Made by a program: the position numbers and the translations under genes | In this document: one piece after another, positions 28,168 through 36,902 of the stretch | Numbering within the stretch: the stretch's first letter is position 1 | Layout of the letters: each line of letters starts with the position of its first letter | The notes under the pieces: generated by a model | Database searches by the model: none | What the model was told of the DNA's origin: nothing | What the model saw: the letters and a program-made list of their open reading frames with translations, nothing else | From: Halorubrum sp. Atlit-26R | GTDB lineage: Archaea > Halobacteriota > Halobacteria > Halobacteriales > Haloferacaceae | Direction of reading: 5' to 3' | NCBI RefSeq assembly: GCF_003666015.1 | Contig: NZ_QPLT01000001.1 | Span: 372,001 to 436,000, forward strand | DNA: 64,000 bases

Positions 28168-28548
28168 ATGAAGGAGACCATCCACACGGACGATGCCCCG
28201 GCGGCGGTGGGCGCGTACAGCCAGGCGACGACCGACGGCGACCTCGTGTTCACGGCCGGGCAGATCCCGCTGACGCCCGAGGGCGACCTGCTCGACGACG
28301 CGTCGATCGCGGACCAGACGGAGCAGGCGCTCGACAACCTCCTCGCGGTGTTAGAGGAGGCGGGCGCCGGCCCCGAGGACGTGCTGAAGACGACGGTGTT
28401 CATGGCCGACATCGACGACTTCGACGAGATGAACGAGACGTACGCCGACTACTTCGACGAGTCGCCGCCAGCCCGCTCCGCGGTTCAGGCCGGCGCGCTC
28501 CCGAAGGGCGCCGGCGTCGAGATCGAGGCGGTCGCCGTCGTCGAGTAG
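28168..28548 (+). CDS. RidA (YjgF/YER057c/UK114) family enamine/imine deaminase
   Basis: This 126-aa cytosolic protein removes reactive enamine and imine intermediates made by PLP enzymes such as threonine dehydratase. The start MKETIHTDDAPAAVGAYSQA and the segments VFTAGQIPLTPEG, QTEQALDNLLAVLEEAG and LKTTVFMADIDDF are characteristic. The usual catalytic arginine is in PPARSAVQAGALPKGAGVEIEAVA. A normal trimer-type length. The next gene starts on the base after its stop codon. An ilvA gene lies elsewhere in this window. Confidence 0.92.
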   Translation: MKETIHTDDAPAAVGAYSQATTDGDLVFTAGQIPLTPEGDLLDDASIADQTEQALDNLLAVLEEAGAGPEDVLKTTVFMADIDDFDEMNETYADYFDESPPARSAVQAGALPKGAGVEIEAVAVVE

Positions 28549-28848
28549 ATGGCCGACGGCGAGGGCGGATCCGGGCCGGGGAGCCAGTCGGACGTCGCGA
28601 CCGACGGGTCCGTCCCCGGGCCCGGCGCGGCGGCCACCCCGCGCGCCAGAGCGCGCTCGGCGGCGCTGTGGGGGATCGTCGGCGGGTTCGCCTTCTTGGT
28701 GCTCGCGCAGGGGTATCGGCTCCTCGGTCCCGGGTCGCTGCCGGTCGGTCTCGGCGGGTTGGCCCTCGTCGCGGTCGCGGTGGCGGTCGCGTCGGCCGGT
28801 ATCACGTACCTCGCCGAGGCCCGGGTGCGTGCGAAAAGAAGGACTTAA
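28549..28848 (+). CDS. small two-helix membrane protein
   Basis: This 99-aa protein has an acidic/Gly-rich leader of about 30 residues. Two hydrophobic segments follow (ALWGIVGGFAFLVLAQGYRLL and LGGLALVAVAVAVASAGITYL), with a short basic tail. It begins immediately after the ridA stop codon, so it is co-transcribed with it. I do not recognise the family. Its end lies 27 bp before tRNA-Ser. Confidence 0.65.
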   Translation: MADGEGGSGPGSQSDVATDGSVPGPGAAATPRARARSAALWGIVGGFAFLVLAQGYRLLGPGSLPVGLGGLALVAVAVAVASAGITYLAEARVRAKRRT

Positions 28849-28875
28849 CAGTCGCACCGGATTATCTCCGCGTGA

Positions 28876-28957
28876 GCCAGGATGGCCGAGTGGTAAGGCG
28901 CACGCCTGGAAAGCGTGTTCCCATCCGGGATCGGGGGTTCAAATCCCTCTCCTGGCG
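28876..28957 (+). tRNA. tRNA-Ser (GGA)
   Basis: An 82-nt class II tRNA. The acceptor arms are GCCAGGA and TCCTGGC with discriminator G. The anticodon loop CTGGAAA lies between CACGC and GCGTG, giving anticodon GGA. A long variable arm follows, as expected for serine. No CCA is encoded. The 3' end is duplicated downstream. Confidence 0.95.
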
Positions 28958-29085
28958 TTTTCGACGAACGACACGGCGAGCGTAGCGAGCCGTTCGTCGA
29001 AAACCGAGACTGAGGGATTTGAACCAGGGAGTGAAGCGAACGAAGTGAGCGGAACGACTGAGGTTCAAATCCCTCTCCTGGCGTT
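28936..29085 (+). repeat. 24-bp direct repeat of the tRNA-Ser 3' end (attachment-like scar)
   Basis: The tRNA 3' end plus two flanking bases (28936-28959) recurs exactly at 29062-29085. A 14-bp inverted copy (GAGGGATTTGAACC) sits between them at 29012-29025. The interval also holds a large hairpin with arms TCGACGAACG and CGTTCGTCGA. This layout resembles attL/attR around a lost integrated element. No integrase is present. Confidence 0.8.
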
Positions 29086-29159
29086 CTGTCGACGCCGACT
29101 ACGAGCGAGGAGCGACGGCGACGAGCGAGTTCGGCGTCGACGCTCCTGTCTAACTGCCT

Positions 29160-29500
29160 ATTTATAAGAGACCGAGCGACGTCGCTGGTGATTATTTATA
29201 AGCAGTTGACTACGGGTCGGCGGCGAACACCGCCAAAGCCCCAACCGTGAGGAGTTCGGACGCTCGCTGTGCTCCTCGCTCAGTCGCTCCGCTCCTTCGC
29301 TGCGGTGCTTGCGTCGCCTCCGAACTCCTCACGGTTGCCCCTTTGAGTCCCGCCCCGCACAGCGACCGCACCTCACGCCTCCCCAGCCTCGTCAGTCGCC
29401 TCCGCTTCGCTCCGGCGACTGACTCCCTCGCGCGGGCGGTTCGCGGCCTATCGGCCGCTCACCGGCACGCGCCACCGCCTCGTTTATTTATAAGTAATCG
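29160..29500 (-). repeat. dispersed structured intergenic element, copy B (candidate ncRNA)
   Basis: Minus-strand copy with core 29242-29473. Hairpin 1 pairs 29453-29458 with 29443-29448. Hairpin 2 has arms 29391-29400 and 29414-29423. Stem 3 has 19-nt arms 29319-29337 and 29242-29260 with a sequence unlike that of the other copies (CAACCGTGAGGAGTTCGGA) but still perfectly paired. A TTTATAA box at 29487-29493 precedes the core. The tail has TATA boxes at 29195 and 29161. It points towards the 3' end of tRNA-Ser. Confidence 0.88.
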
Positions 29501-29646
29501 TCGCTGCCGGCTGTCGATATTTAAATATTCAGCTGTCGTCGTCGTCGGGCTGCGCTGCTTCGACGGCGTCCGCTCCCGCCGCTCGCGGATACGTCCGCAC
29601 ACCGACACAAGACTCATAAGTGTGGGTGTAATTGACACGGGTGACG

Positions 29647-29829
29647 ATGCCAGACACGAAATCGGGCCGCGAGCGGAAAGGGAGGAACAAGCGCCGCCAA
29701 CTCGAGAACCACCTCGCACGGCGCGAACTCGACGCGGACGACGAACCGCCGGAACCGTACGGTGAGGTCGCGGACGCGGAGGTAACCGACGCGGAGTTCC
29801 TCGCCGAGTCCGACGACGCGGCCCGGTGA
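29647..29829 (+). CDS. small charged hypothetical protein next to topA
   Basis: This 60-aa protein has a basic N-terminal half (KSGRERKGRNKRRQLENHLARREL) and a strongly acidic C-terminal half (ADDEPPEPYGEVADAEVTDAEF). It looks largely helical or disordered. It has no cysteines or membrane segment. ATG 29647 is taken over a GTG five codons upstream because it opens with MPDTKSG and leaves room for the AT-rich box near 29615. It sits 102 bp ahead of topA on the same strand. Function unknown. Confidence 0.65.
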   Translation: MPDTKSGRERKGRNKRRQLENHLARRELDADDEPPEPYGEVADAEVTDAEFLAESDDAAR

Positions 29830-29931
29830 CGGTCGCGCTCCGATTCGTTTTCTGAGGCCGCCCGCCCCCGAGCCTGCCCGCAATCTCGCGTCGCGAAAGC
29901 TTTAGACCCGGGAGCGGCGTATCTCGGCGCA

Positions 29932-32529
29932 ATGAGTCGCGGCCCCGAGCTGATAATCACGGAGAAGGACAACGCGGCGCGGCGCATCGCCGACATCCTG
30001 AGCGGCGAGTCCGCGACCGCGGAGCGGATGAACGACGTCAACGTCTACGAGTGGGGCGGCAAGCGGTGTATCGGGCTCTCCGGCCACGTCGTCGGCGTCG
30101 ATTTCCCCGCCGAGTACAACGACTGGCGCGACGTGGAGCCGGTCGAGCTCATCGACGCGCCCGTCACGAAGACGCCGACGCAGGAGGGGATCGTCGCCGC
30201 GCTGCGCCGGCTCGCGCGCAACGCCTCCCGCGTCGTCATCGCGACCGACTACGACCGCGAGGGCGAGCTGATCGGCAAGGAGGCGTACGAGCTCGTCCGC
30301 GAGGTGAACGAGGACGTGCCCGTCGACCGCGTGCGCTTCTCCTCGATCACGGAAAACGAGGTGCAGGAGGCGTTCGCGAACCCCGACGACCTCGACTTCG
30401 AGCTGGCGGCCGCGGGCGAGGCCCGACAGACGATCGACCTCACGTGGGGCGCGGCGCTCACCCGGTTCCTCTCTTTGTCCGCCCGACAGATGGGCGACGA
30501 CTTCATCTCCGTGGGCCGGGTCCAAGGCCCCACGCTTAAGCTCATCGTCGACCGGGAGCGCGAGATTCAGGCGTTCGACCCCGAGTCCTACTGGGAGCTG
30601 ACGGGCGAGTTAGCGAAGTCGGGCGGCGACCCGTTCGAGGCGCGCTACTTCTACCTGAACGACGAGGGCAACGAGCGCGAGCGCGTCTGGAACGAGGCGG
30701 TCGCGGAGGTGCTCACCGAGGCGCTCGCCGCCGCCGACGGGGCGACCGTCGACGACGTCACGCGCCGGACGCAGACCGACGACCCGCCGACGCCGTTCAA
30801 CACCACCGCGTTCATCCGCGCGGCGGGGTCGCTCGGCTACTCCGCGCAGCGCGCCATGTCGCTCGCGGAGGACCTGTACACCGCCGGCTACGTCACCTAC
30901 CCCCGGACCGACAACACGGTGTACCCGGACGACTTAGAGCCCGAGGAGCTGATCGAGGAGCTCTCGGCGGCCTCGACGTTCGGGACCGACGCCGCGAGCC
31001 TGCTCGACGAGGACCGCGAGATCGAGCCGACCGAGGGCGACGAGGAGACGACCGACCACCCGCCGATCCACCCGACCGGCGAGCTCCCCGCGGCCTCGGA
31101 CCTCTCCGACGACGAGTGGGAGGTGTACGAGCTGATCGTCCGCCGGTTCCTCGCCACCTGCGCCGACCCCGCGACGTGGGAGCGCCTGCGCGTGGTCACC
31201 TTGGCGAACGGCGAGGCGACGCCGATCGCCGAGGGCGCGGACGGCCTCGCTGCGCTCCGAAATCCGGAGGACGCGGCGAAGCCGGCCGACCTCGTCGCGG
31301 ACGGCGGCCTGCGCCTGAAGGCCAACGGGAAGCGGCTGCTGGAGGCCGGCTACCACGACGTCTACCCGTACCGCTCCAGCGACGAGCGGATCGTGCCGGA
31401 CGTCGAGGTCGGCGAGACGCTGTCGCTGTCGGACCGCGCCACGGAGGGCAAGGAGACGCAACCCCCCCGCCGCTACGGCCAGTCGCGGCTCATCGAAGAG
31501 ATGGAGAAGCGCCAGCTGGGGACGAAGGCGACCCGCCACCGGACGATCGAGAAGCTGTACGACCGCAACTACGTCGAGAGCGACCCGCCCCGGCCGACCC
31601 GGCTCGCGGAGGCGGTCGTCGAGGCCGCCGAGGAGTTCGCCGACCGGATCGTGAGCGAGGAGATGACCGCCCAGCTCGAAGAAGACATGGCGGCTATCGC
31701 GGCCGGCGAGAAGGAGTACGACGAGGTGACGGCCGCGTCCCGAGACCTCCTCTCGCGGGTGTTCGACGACCTCACGGAGTCGCGCGAGGCGGTCGGCGAC
31801 CACCTCCAGAACTCGCTGAAGGCGGACAAGACGCTCGGCCCGTGCCCGGAGTGCGGCGCGGACCTCCTCGTCCGGAAGTCGCGACAGGGGTCGTACTTCG
31901 TCGGCTGCGACGGCTACCCCGACTGCGAGTACACCCTGCCGCTCCCCTCGACCGGGAAGCCGCTCATCCTCGACGAGACCTGCGAGGACCACGACCTCCG
32001 CCACGTGAAGATGCTCGCCGGCCGGAAGACGTTCGTCCACGGCTGCCCGCAGTGTAAGGCCGACGAGGCCGACGAGCAGGAGGACGAGGTGATCGGCGTC
32101 TGTCCCGACTGTGGCGAGGAACACGGGGGCGACCTCGCGATCAAGCGCCTCCGCTCCGGCTCCCGGCTCGTCGGCTGTACGCGCTACCCCGACTGCGACT
32201 ACTCGCTGCCGCTCCCCCGCCGCGGCGAGATCGAGGTCACCGACGAGACCTGCGAGGAGCACGACCTCCCCCACCTCCGCGTCCACTCCGGCGACGAGCC
32301 GTGGGAGCTCGGCTGCCCGATCTGTAACTACCGCGAGTTCACGGCCCGGGAGGAGGGGTCGGAGCTTCAGGCCGTCGAGGGGATCGGCGAGAAGACCGCG
32401 GCGAAGCTACAGGACGCGGGCGTCGACGGCGTCGACGAGCTCAAGTCCGCCGATCCGGACGACCTCGCGAGCGACGTCGACGGCGTCGGGCCCGACACCG
32501 TCCGCGACTGGCAGGCGAAGGCCGACTGA
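29932..32529 (+). CDS. topA: DNA topoisomerase I (type IA)
   Basis: This 865-aa enzyme relaxes negatively supercoiled DNA. The Toprim start is LIITEKDNAARRIADIL, with acidic metal residues in ATDYDREGELIG. The catalytic tyrosine is Tyr323 in YVTYPRTDNTVYP. Three C-terminal zinc modules follow (CPECGADLL...CDGYPDCEY, CPDCGEEHG...CTRYPDCDY and CPICNYREF). The protein ends in a helix-hairpin-helix pair (VEGIGEKTAAKLQDAGV and VDGVGPDTVRDWQ), an addition seen in several haloarchaeal enzymes. A TTTAGA box lies about 30 nt upstream. Confidence 0.96.
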   Translation: MSRGPELIITEKDNAARRIADILSGESATAERMNDVNVYEWGGKRCIGLSGHVVGVDFPAEYNDWRDVEPVELIDAPVTKTPTQEGIVAALRRLARNASRVVIATDYDREGELIGKEAYELVREVNEDVPVDRVRFSSITENEVQEAFANPDDLDFELAAAGEARQTIDLTWGAALTRFLSLSARQMGDDFISVGRVQGPTLKLIVDREREIQAFDPESYWELTGELAKSGGDPFEARYFYLNDEGNERERVWNEAVAEVLTEALAAADGATVDDVTRRTQTDDPPTPFNTTAFIRAAGSLGYSAQRAMSLAEDLYTAGYVTYPRTDNTVYPDDLEPEELIEELSAASTFGTDAASLLDEDREIEPTEGDEETTDHPPIHPTGELPAASDLSDDEWEVYELIVRRFLATCADPATWERLRVVTLANGEATPIAEGADGLAALRNPEDAAKPADLVADGGLRLKANGKRLLEAGYHDVYPYRSSDERIVPDVEVGETLSLSDRATEGKETQPPRRYGQSRLIEEMEKRQLGTKATRHRTIEKLYDRNYVESDPPRPTRLAEAVVEAAEEFADRIVSEEMTAQLEEDMAAIAAGEKEYDEVTAASRDLLSRVFDDLTESREAVGDHLQNSLKADKTLGPCPECGADLLVRKSRQGSYFVGCDGYPDCEYTLPLPSTGKPLILDETCEDHDLRHVKMLAGRKTFVHGCPQCKADEADEQEDEVIGVCPDCGEEHGGDLAIKRLRSGSRLVGCTRYPDCDYSLPLPRRGEIEVTDETCEEHDLPHLRVHSGDEPWELGCPICNYREFTAREEGSELQAVEGIGEKTAAKLQDAGVDGVDELKSADPDDLASDVDGVGPDTVRDWQAKAD

Positions 32530-32582
32530 CCAATACCTAAACCCACAGACAATTAAACGCGGGGCGCGTCGTGGGTCGGTAG

Positions 32583-34109
32583 ATGGGAGACCGCGACGCC
32601 GGTCCGCCGAGCGACGATCGACCGTCGTCGAGCGGGAGCGCCGCGAGCGGGATCCTCCGGGCGTTCGTCGAGGCGGTTCCGACGCCGACGCTCGTCTGCG
32701 ACCCGGACACGCTGGCGATCCGCGCCGCGAACGCGCCGGCGGCCGACCTCCTCGGACACGACCGCGGCACGCTGACGCTGATGGGCCTCCCGGACCTCGG
32801 CGAGACCGACGTCACGGCCGCCGACGAGTCCGTCGCGGACGTCGCTGCCTCGGCCGCTGGGACGGACGCTGAGGGGGGCGACGGTGGCGTCCGTCGGTTC
32901 GAGTGGGACGTCCGGCTGGGCGATCCCGGCCTCCGGGTCGACGCGGCGCTCCGCGCGGCGACGATCGCGGGCGAAGAGTGGCTCGTCGTCGGGCTCTCGG
33001 ACGTCACGGGCCGCGTCGCCGCCGAGAGTGAGCGCGACGGCGAGCGCCGCCTCGTCGACGCGCTCGCCGAGACCGTCCCGCTCGCGCTGTTCCGCTGTAC
33101 CGAGGAGGGGACGCTCTCGCGGTGGAACGGTCGCCTGTCGTCGGACACCGGGTACGAGCCGGAATCGCTCTCGGGGCGAGCGCTCACCTCGCTGTTCGGC
33201 GAGGAGACGAGCGGCCTCGTGAGCGACTCCCTCTCCAGGGTGTACCGCGAGGGGGAACCCGCCTCCTGCGAGGCGCAGCTGCTCACCCGCTCCGGCGAGC
33301 GCGTCCCGTACCGACTCTCGCTCGGGCCCGTCACCGACGGCGACCGGGTCGTGGGCGCGGTCGGCGTCGGCGAGGACCTCACCGAGGCGTCGCTCCGGGA
33401 GGAGCGGCTCGCGGTGTTGACCCGCGTGTTACGGCACAACTTCCGGAACGACCTCAACGTGGTCACGGGGTTCACCGGGCGGGCGATCGAGGCTGTCGAC
33501 GACCCCGACCTCGTCACTGAACTCGAACGGGTCGTCGACACCGCCGAGCGGCTGCTGCGCCTCGGCGAGACCTCGCGGAAGGTGGAGCGACTGCTCTCCC
33601 AGCGCCCCTCGCCGCGGCCGGTCGCGCTCGCGCCCGCTGTCGACGCGGCGCTCGAATCGCTCGACCCGGCGGTCCGCGCTCGGGCCGCCGTCGAGGTCGA
33701 CGTCCCCGAGGACCTCGCGGTCTCGGCGGTCGCGTTCCTCCCCGAGGCGATCACCGAGCTCGTCGACAACGCGGTCCGCCACAACGACGCCGACGCCCCC
33801 CGAGTCAGGATCTCGGCCGCGGAGCTGCCCAGCGAGTCGTGGACCTCGCTCGTCGTCGCCGACGACGGGCCGGGGATCCCGCCCGCCGAGCGGGCCGTCC
33901 TCACCGGCGAGGAGACGCCGCTCGAACACGCGAGCGGACTCGGCCTCTGGTACGTGAACTGGATCGTCACCGCGGGCGGCGGAAGCCTCGACATCGCCGA
34001 GAGCAAGGCCGGCGGCAGCCGGATCGAGCTGTCGCTGCGCGCCGCCGAGGGGGACCCGCCGGAGGACGCGGAGCTGTTTACCCTTGACGACGTCGAAGGC
34101 AGCACGTAG
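32583..34109 (+). CDS. PAS-domain sensor histidine kinase
   Basis: This 508-aa soluble kinase has two PAS-like sensor regions (about residues 18-135 and 150-270). A dimerisation helix follows with the phospho-acceptor in LTRVLRHNFRNDLNVV. The ATPase domain has the N box ITELVDNAVRHND, G1 VADDGPGIP and G2 ASGLGLWYVNWIV. No membrane segment is seen, so it senses a cytosolic signal. No response regulator is adjacent, as is common for haloarchaeal orphan kinases. A TTAAAC box lies about 30 nt before the ATG. Confidence 0.9.
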   Translation: MGDRDAGPPSDDRPSSSGSAASGILRAFVEAVPTPTLVCDPDTLAIRAANAPAADLLGHDRGTLTLMGLPDLGETDVTAADESVADVAASAAGTDAEGGDGGVRRFEWDVRLGDPGLRVDAALRAATIAGEEWLVVGLSDVTGRVAAESERDGERRLVDALAETVPLALFRCTEEGTLSRWNGRLSSDTGYEPESLSGRALTSLFGEETSGLVSDSLSRVYREGEPASCEAQLLTRSGERVPYRLSLGPVTDGDRVVGAVGVGEDLTEASLREERLAVLTRVLRHNFRNDLNVVTGFTGRAIEAVDDPDLVTELERVVDTAERLLRLGETSRKVERLLSQRPSPRPVALAPAVDAALESLDPAVRARAAVEVDVPEDLAVSAVAFLPEAITELVDNAVRHNDADAPRVRISAAELPSESWTSLVVADDGPGIPPAERAVLTGEETPLEHASGLGLWYVNWIVTAGGGSLDIAESKAGGSRIELSLRAAEGDPPEDAELFTLDDVEGST

Positions 34110-34130
34110 GATGGGTCGCGCGGCGCCCGG

Positions 34131-34499
34131 TCACTCCACCAGCCGCAGTTCGTCGCCGACCGCCACCGACTCCGCCACGCCCGCCGGCAGCTCGACGACG
34201 GTGTCGGCGCGGCCGCGACCCAGTCCGACGAACGGCGCGAGCCGCTTTTTCGCCGTCACCTCGCCGTCGGCGAGCCACACCGCGTCGATCGCGAACGGGA
34301 CGAACAGCATGTGGAGCCACTGCGTGTCGGCCTCGTCGAACGGGAATACCAGACCGTAGTCGTCGGGGATCGAACGCCGGAACATCAGGCCTCGAGCCTG
34401 TTCGAGCGTCGAGCGCGCGACCTCGACGTCGCTCGCGAGGACGGTCTCGCCTCCGTTGCGTCCCGACTCCGGACTGTGGACGAGTCGCACAGCCGCCAT
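34131..34499 (-). CDS. DUF192 family protein
   Basis: This 122-aa protein matches the DUF192 pattern: an ARGLMFRRSIPDDYGLVFPFDE segment, then WLHMLFVPFAIDAVWLADGEV and a closing VVELPAGVAESVAVGDEL. The family forms a small beta-barrel of unknown function; homologues are sometimes secreted, but no signal peptide is evident here. It stands alone between a convergent kinase gene and a same-strand glutaredoxin-like gene. Confidence 0.85.
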   Translation of the reverse strand: MAAVRLVHSPESGRNGGETVLASDVEVARSTLEQARGLMFRRSIPDDYGLVFPFDEADTQWLHMLFVPFAIDAVWLADGEVTAKKRLAPFVGLGRGRADTVVELPAGVAESVAVGDELRLVE

Positions 34500-34573
34500 C
34501 TCGCCGCGGGCGGATAAATAGCCTCTCGTTCGGTCGGCGTCGGCTCAGCTCGCGCCGCCGATCGCGTCGGCGC

Positions 34574-34828
34574 TTAGCTCGCGCTCCCGTACGTCTCCTC
34601 GAGGTACTCGACGATGTCGTCGCTCTCGGGCATCCCCTCGACCCCGTGCTCCTCGTCGACGAGGACGGGGACGCCGGTCTGTCCGGAGACCTCCTCGACC
34701 TCCGTGCGCTCGCCGTGCGAGCGCGGCACCATCACGGAGTCGTACTCCAGATCGAGGTCTGCGAGCTTCGTCTTGACCTTCGCGCAGTACGGACAGCCTT
34801 CGAGCTCGTAGAGCGTTAGGTTCGCCAT
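34574..34828 (-). CDS. glutaredoxin-like thiol oxidoreductase
   Basis: This 84-aa thioredoxin-fold protein has the redox pair in ELEGCPYCAKVK (CPYC, residues 11-14) and a cis-proline in TGVPVLVDEE. A C-terminal helix (SDDIVEYLEETYG) matches glutaredoxins and the N-terminal part of glutathione-S-transferases. Haloarchaea use gamma-glutamylcysteine, so that is the likely partner thiol (inference). The start at 34828 is supported by the fold beginning at MANLTLYELEG; an upstream in-frame start adds an unconserved leader. Confidence 0.88.
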   Translation of the reverse strand: MANLTLYELEGCPYCAKVKTKLADLDLEYDSVMVPRSHGERTEVEEVSGQTGVPVLVDEEHGVEGMPESDDIVEYLEETYGSAS

Positions 34829-34950
34829 CACCGCCGTATAGGGGATGGACCCGTAAAGAGGTGCGGCCGCAGATGCGTCCGGCACGCACGGGCGGCCGGG
34901 AGCGCCCGGGTCGCGTACTCGGGTCTGGCGGACGCTATCGGACGGTGCGC

Positions 34951-34966
34951 GAAAACGGGGGAAAAT
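34951..34966 (-). terminator. T-rich tract after the thermosome gene
   Basis: On the minus strand two runs of four T residues flank a C-run (TTTTCCCCCGTTTTC), about 75 bp past the thermosome stop. This resembles an archaeal oligo-T terminator. It is a weak call from sequence alone. Confidence 0.35.
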
Positions 34967-35040
34967 CGGAGCGTTCGAACGGGGCGGTCGTCGAAGCGGT
35001 CGCGGTCGGCGTGGGTGGGGTGGTTCCTACGGAACCTCGC

Positions 35041-36699
35041 TTACATCGCACCGCCCATGCCGCCCATGCCGCCCATACCGCCGCCGGGGGCGCCGCCCTC
35101 GTCGTCGCCGCCCGACGTCGAGAGGTCGCCCGCCGAGATGATGTCGTCGATTTTCAGCACGAGGTTCGCCGCCTCGGCCGCGGACGAGATCGCCTGCTCC
35201 TTCGCGTGCGCCGTCTCGACGACGCCCGCGTCGGCCGTGTTGACGACCTCGCCGGCGAACACGTCGAGCCCGGCGTTCTGGTCGCCCGCCTCGTGGGCCG
35301 CGCGCAGGTCGACCAGCAGGTCGATCGCGTCGAGGCCCGCGTTCTCGGCGAGCACGCGCGGGATCAGTTCGAGGGAGTCGGCGAACGCCTCGACGGCGAG
35401 CTGCTCGCGCCCCTCGACGGAGTCGGCGTAGTCGCGCAGGCGGCGCGCGATCTCGACCTCGACCGCGCCGCCGCCGGGCAGGGTGCGCCCGTCGGAGACG
35501 GTCGTCGAGACGACGTCGAGCGCGTCCTGAATGCCGCGTTCGAGCTCGTCGACGACGTGGTCGGTGGTGCCGTACAGGAGGAGCGTGACGCCGTGGGCGT
35601 CCTCGCCCTCGACGTAGAACAGCTCCTCGTCGTCGTCGCGCTCGATCGAGCCGACCGCGAGGTCGTCGGCGGAAAGCGAGTCGAGGTCGGTGACGATCGG
35701 CGCGCCGAGGACGTTCTTCAGGAACGTCAGGTCGGACTTCTTCGTGCGGCGGACCGCCAGAATGCCCTCCTTCGCGAGGTAGTGCTGCGCGAGGTCGTCG
35801 ATGCCCTTCTGACAGAAGACGACGTCGGCGCCCGAGTCGACGATCTGATCGACCTTCTCGCGGAGCTGCTCTTCCTCCTGGTCGAGGAACTTCTGGAGCT
35901 GGTCCGGGGAGTCGACGTTGACCGAGGTGTCGACGTCCGCCTCCTCGACCTCGATGGGGTCGTTGAGGAGGAGGACGTTCGCGTCCTCGAAGTCGGTCGG
36001 CATGTCCTCGTGGACCGGGTCCTTGTCGATCGCCGCACCGGTGAGCAGGCGGGACTCGCCCGCCGCGCGGCCGGTGCGCGTCTCGATGTTGAGGTTCGCG
36101 AGGTCGACCACGTGGGAGCCGTCGTCGGCCTCGACGGTGACGCCCTGTACCGCGCGGACGACGAGGTCGGCGAGCACGTCCTTGTCGAGCTCGGCGCCCT
36201 TGCCCGTCATCGACGTCTCGGCGACGTTACGCAGCGTCTCCGTGTCGTCGGGGTCGACGGCGGTCGCGACCTCGTCGACCTGCTCGCGGGCGTACTCGCT
36301 CGCGAGGTTGAACCCCTTGATCACCGCGGTCGGGTGGATATCCTGTTCGAGGAGGTCCTCGGCGTTCTTCAGCAGCTCGCCCGCGATGGCGACCGCGCTG
36401 GTCGTCCCGTCGCCGGCCTCGTCCTCCTGGGTCTCGGCGACCTCGACGACCATCTCGGCGGTCGGGTTGTCGATGTCCATCTCCTGGAGGATGGTGACGC
36501 CGTCGTTGGTGATGGTGACGTCGCCCATCGAGTTGACGAGCATCTTGTCCATCCCCTTCGGTCCGAGCGTCGAGCGGACGGACTCGGCGACGCCGCGCGC
36601 CGCGGAGATGTTGTACTCCTGTGCGTCCTTGTCCTGGACGCGCTGGGCGTCCTCGCCCATGATGATCATCGGCTGGCCCTGCTGCATTCGCTGACTCAT
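35041..36699 (-). CDS. thsA: thermosome subunit (group II chaperonin)
   Basis: This 552-aa subunit of the double-ring ATP-dependent chaperonin folds cytosolic proteins. Conserved elements include LGPKGMDKMLV near residue 45, the nucleotide motif GDGTTSAV near residue 95 and the GGGAVEVEIARRLRDYA segment near residue 410. The C-terminus ends in a short GGM-repeat tail (GGGMGGMGGMGG), which lines the ring cavity. A strong TATA box lies about 28 nt upstream, so the mRNA is almost leaderless. Haloarchaea often carry several paralogues; only one is in this window. Confidence 0.96.
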   Translation of the reverse strand: MSQRMQQGQPMIIMGEDAQRVQDKDAQEYNISAARGVAESVRSTLGPKGMDKMLVNSMGDVTITNDGVTILQEMDIDNPTAEMVVEVAETQEDEAGDGTTSAVAIAGELLKNAEDLLEQDIHPTAVIKGFNLASEYAREQVDEVATAVDPDDTETLRNVAETSMTGKGAELDKDVLADLVVRAVQGVTVEADDGSHVVDLANLNIETRTGRAAGESRLLTGAAIDKDPVHEDMPTDFEDANVLLLNDPIEVEEADVDTSVNVDSPDQLQKFLDQEEEQLREKVDQIVDSGADVVFCQKGIDDLAQHYLAKEGILAVRRTKKSDLTFLKNVLGAPIVTDLDSLSADDLAVGSIERDDDEELFYVEGEDAHGVTLLLYGTTDHVVDELERGIQDALDVVSTTVSDGRTLPGGGAVEVEIARRLRDYADSVEGREQLAVEAFADSLELIPRVLAENAGLDAIDLLVDLRAAHEAGDQNAGLDVFAGEVVNTADAGVVETAHAKEQAISSAAEAANLVLKIDDIISAGDLSTSGGDDEGGAPGGGMGGMGGMGGAM

Positions 36700-36722
36700 A
36701 CAGCGTTTGATTGATTGTGATT

Positions 36723-36731
36723 CTATATAAA
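36723..36731 (-). promoter_or_regulatory. thsA: TATA box of the thermosome gene
   Basis: The minus-strand sequence TTTATATAG is centred 28 nt before the ATG at 36699. It matches the haloarchaeal consensus and predicts initiation within a few bases of the start codon. Related haloarchaeal chaperonin promoters are heat-induced; that behaviour is inferred here. Confidence 0.7.
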
Positions 36732-36902
36732 CCTCTCGGTGAGGGGCGGCCGGACGCGCTCGGCCGTCGCCGGCAGCTCTCGACGAAAACCACGCGACTC
36801 CGCGGCTATCGGTTCCAATTCATGCGGGGAGTTAGCATTGATCTCTCTCGGTTCGCGAACGCCGTTTCGCCCTCATTTATATACTTCTTCGGCAGCGGCT
36901 CG

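Noticed and set aside
29062..29085. A second tRNA-Ser gene
   Set aside because: Only the T-arm and acceptor 3' side are present; no D-arm or anticodon arm precedes it.
28958..29160. Transposon or insertion sequence at the tRNA-Ser scar
   Set aside because: No transposase or integrase frame and no target-site duplication other than the tRNA end.
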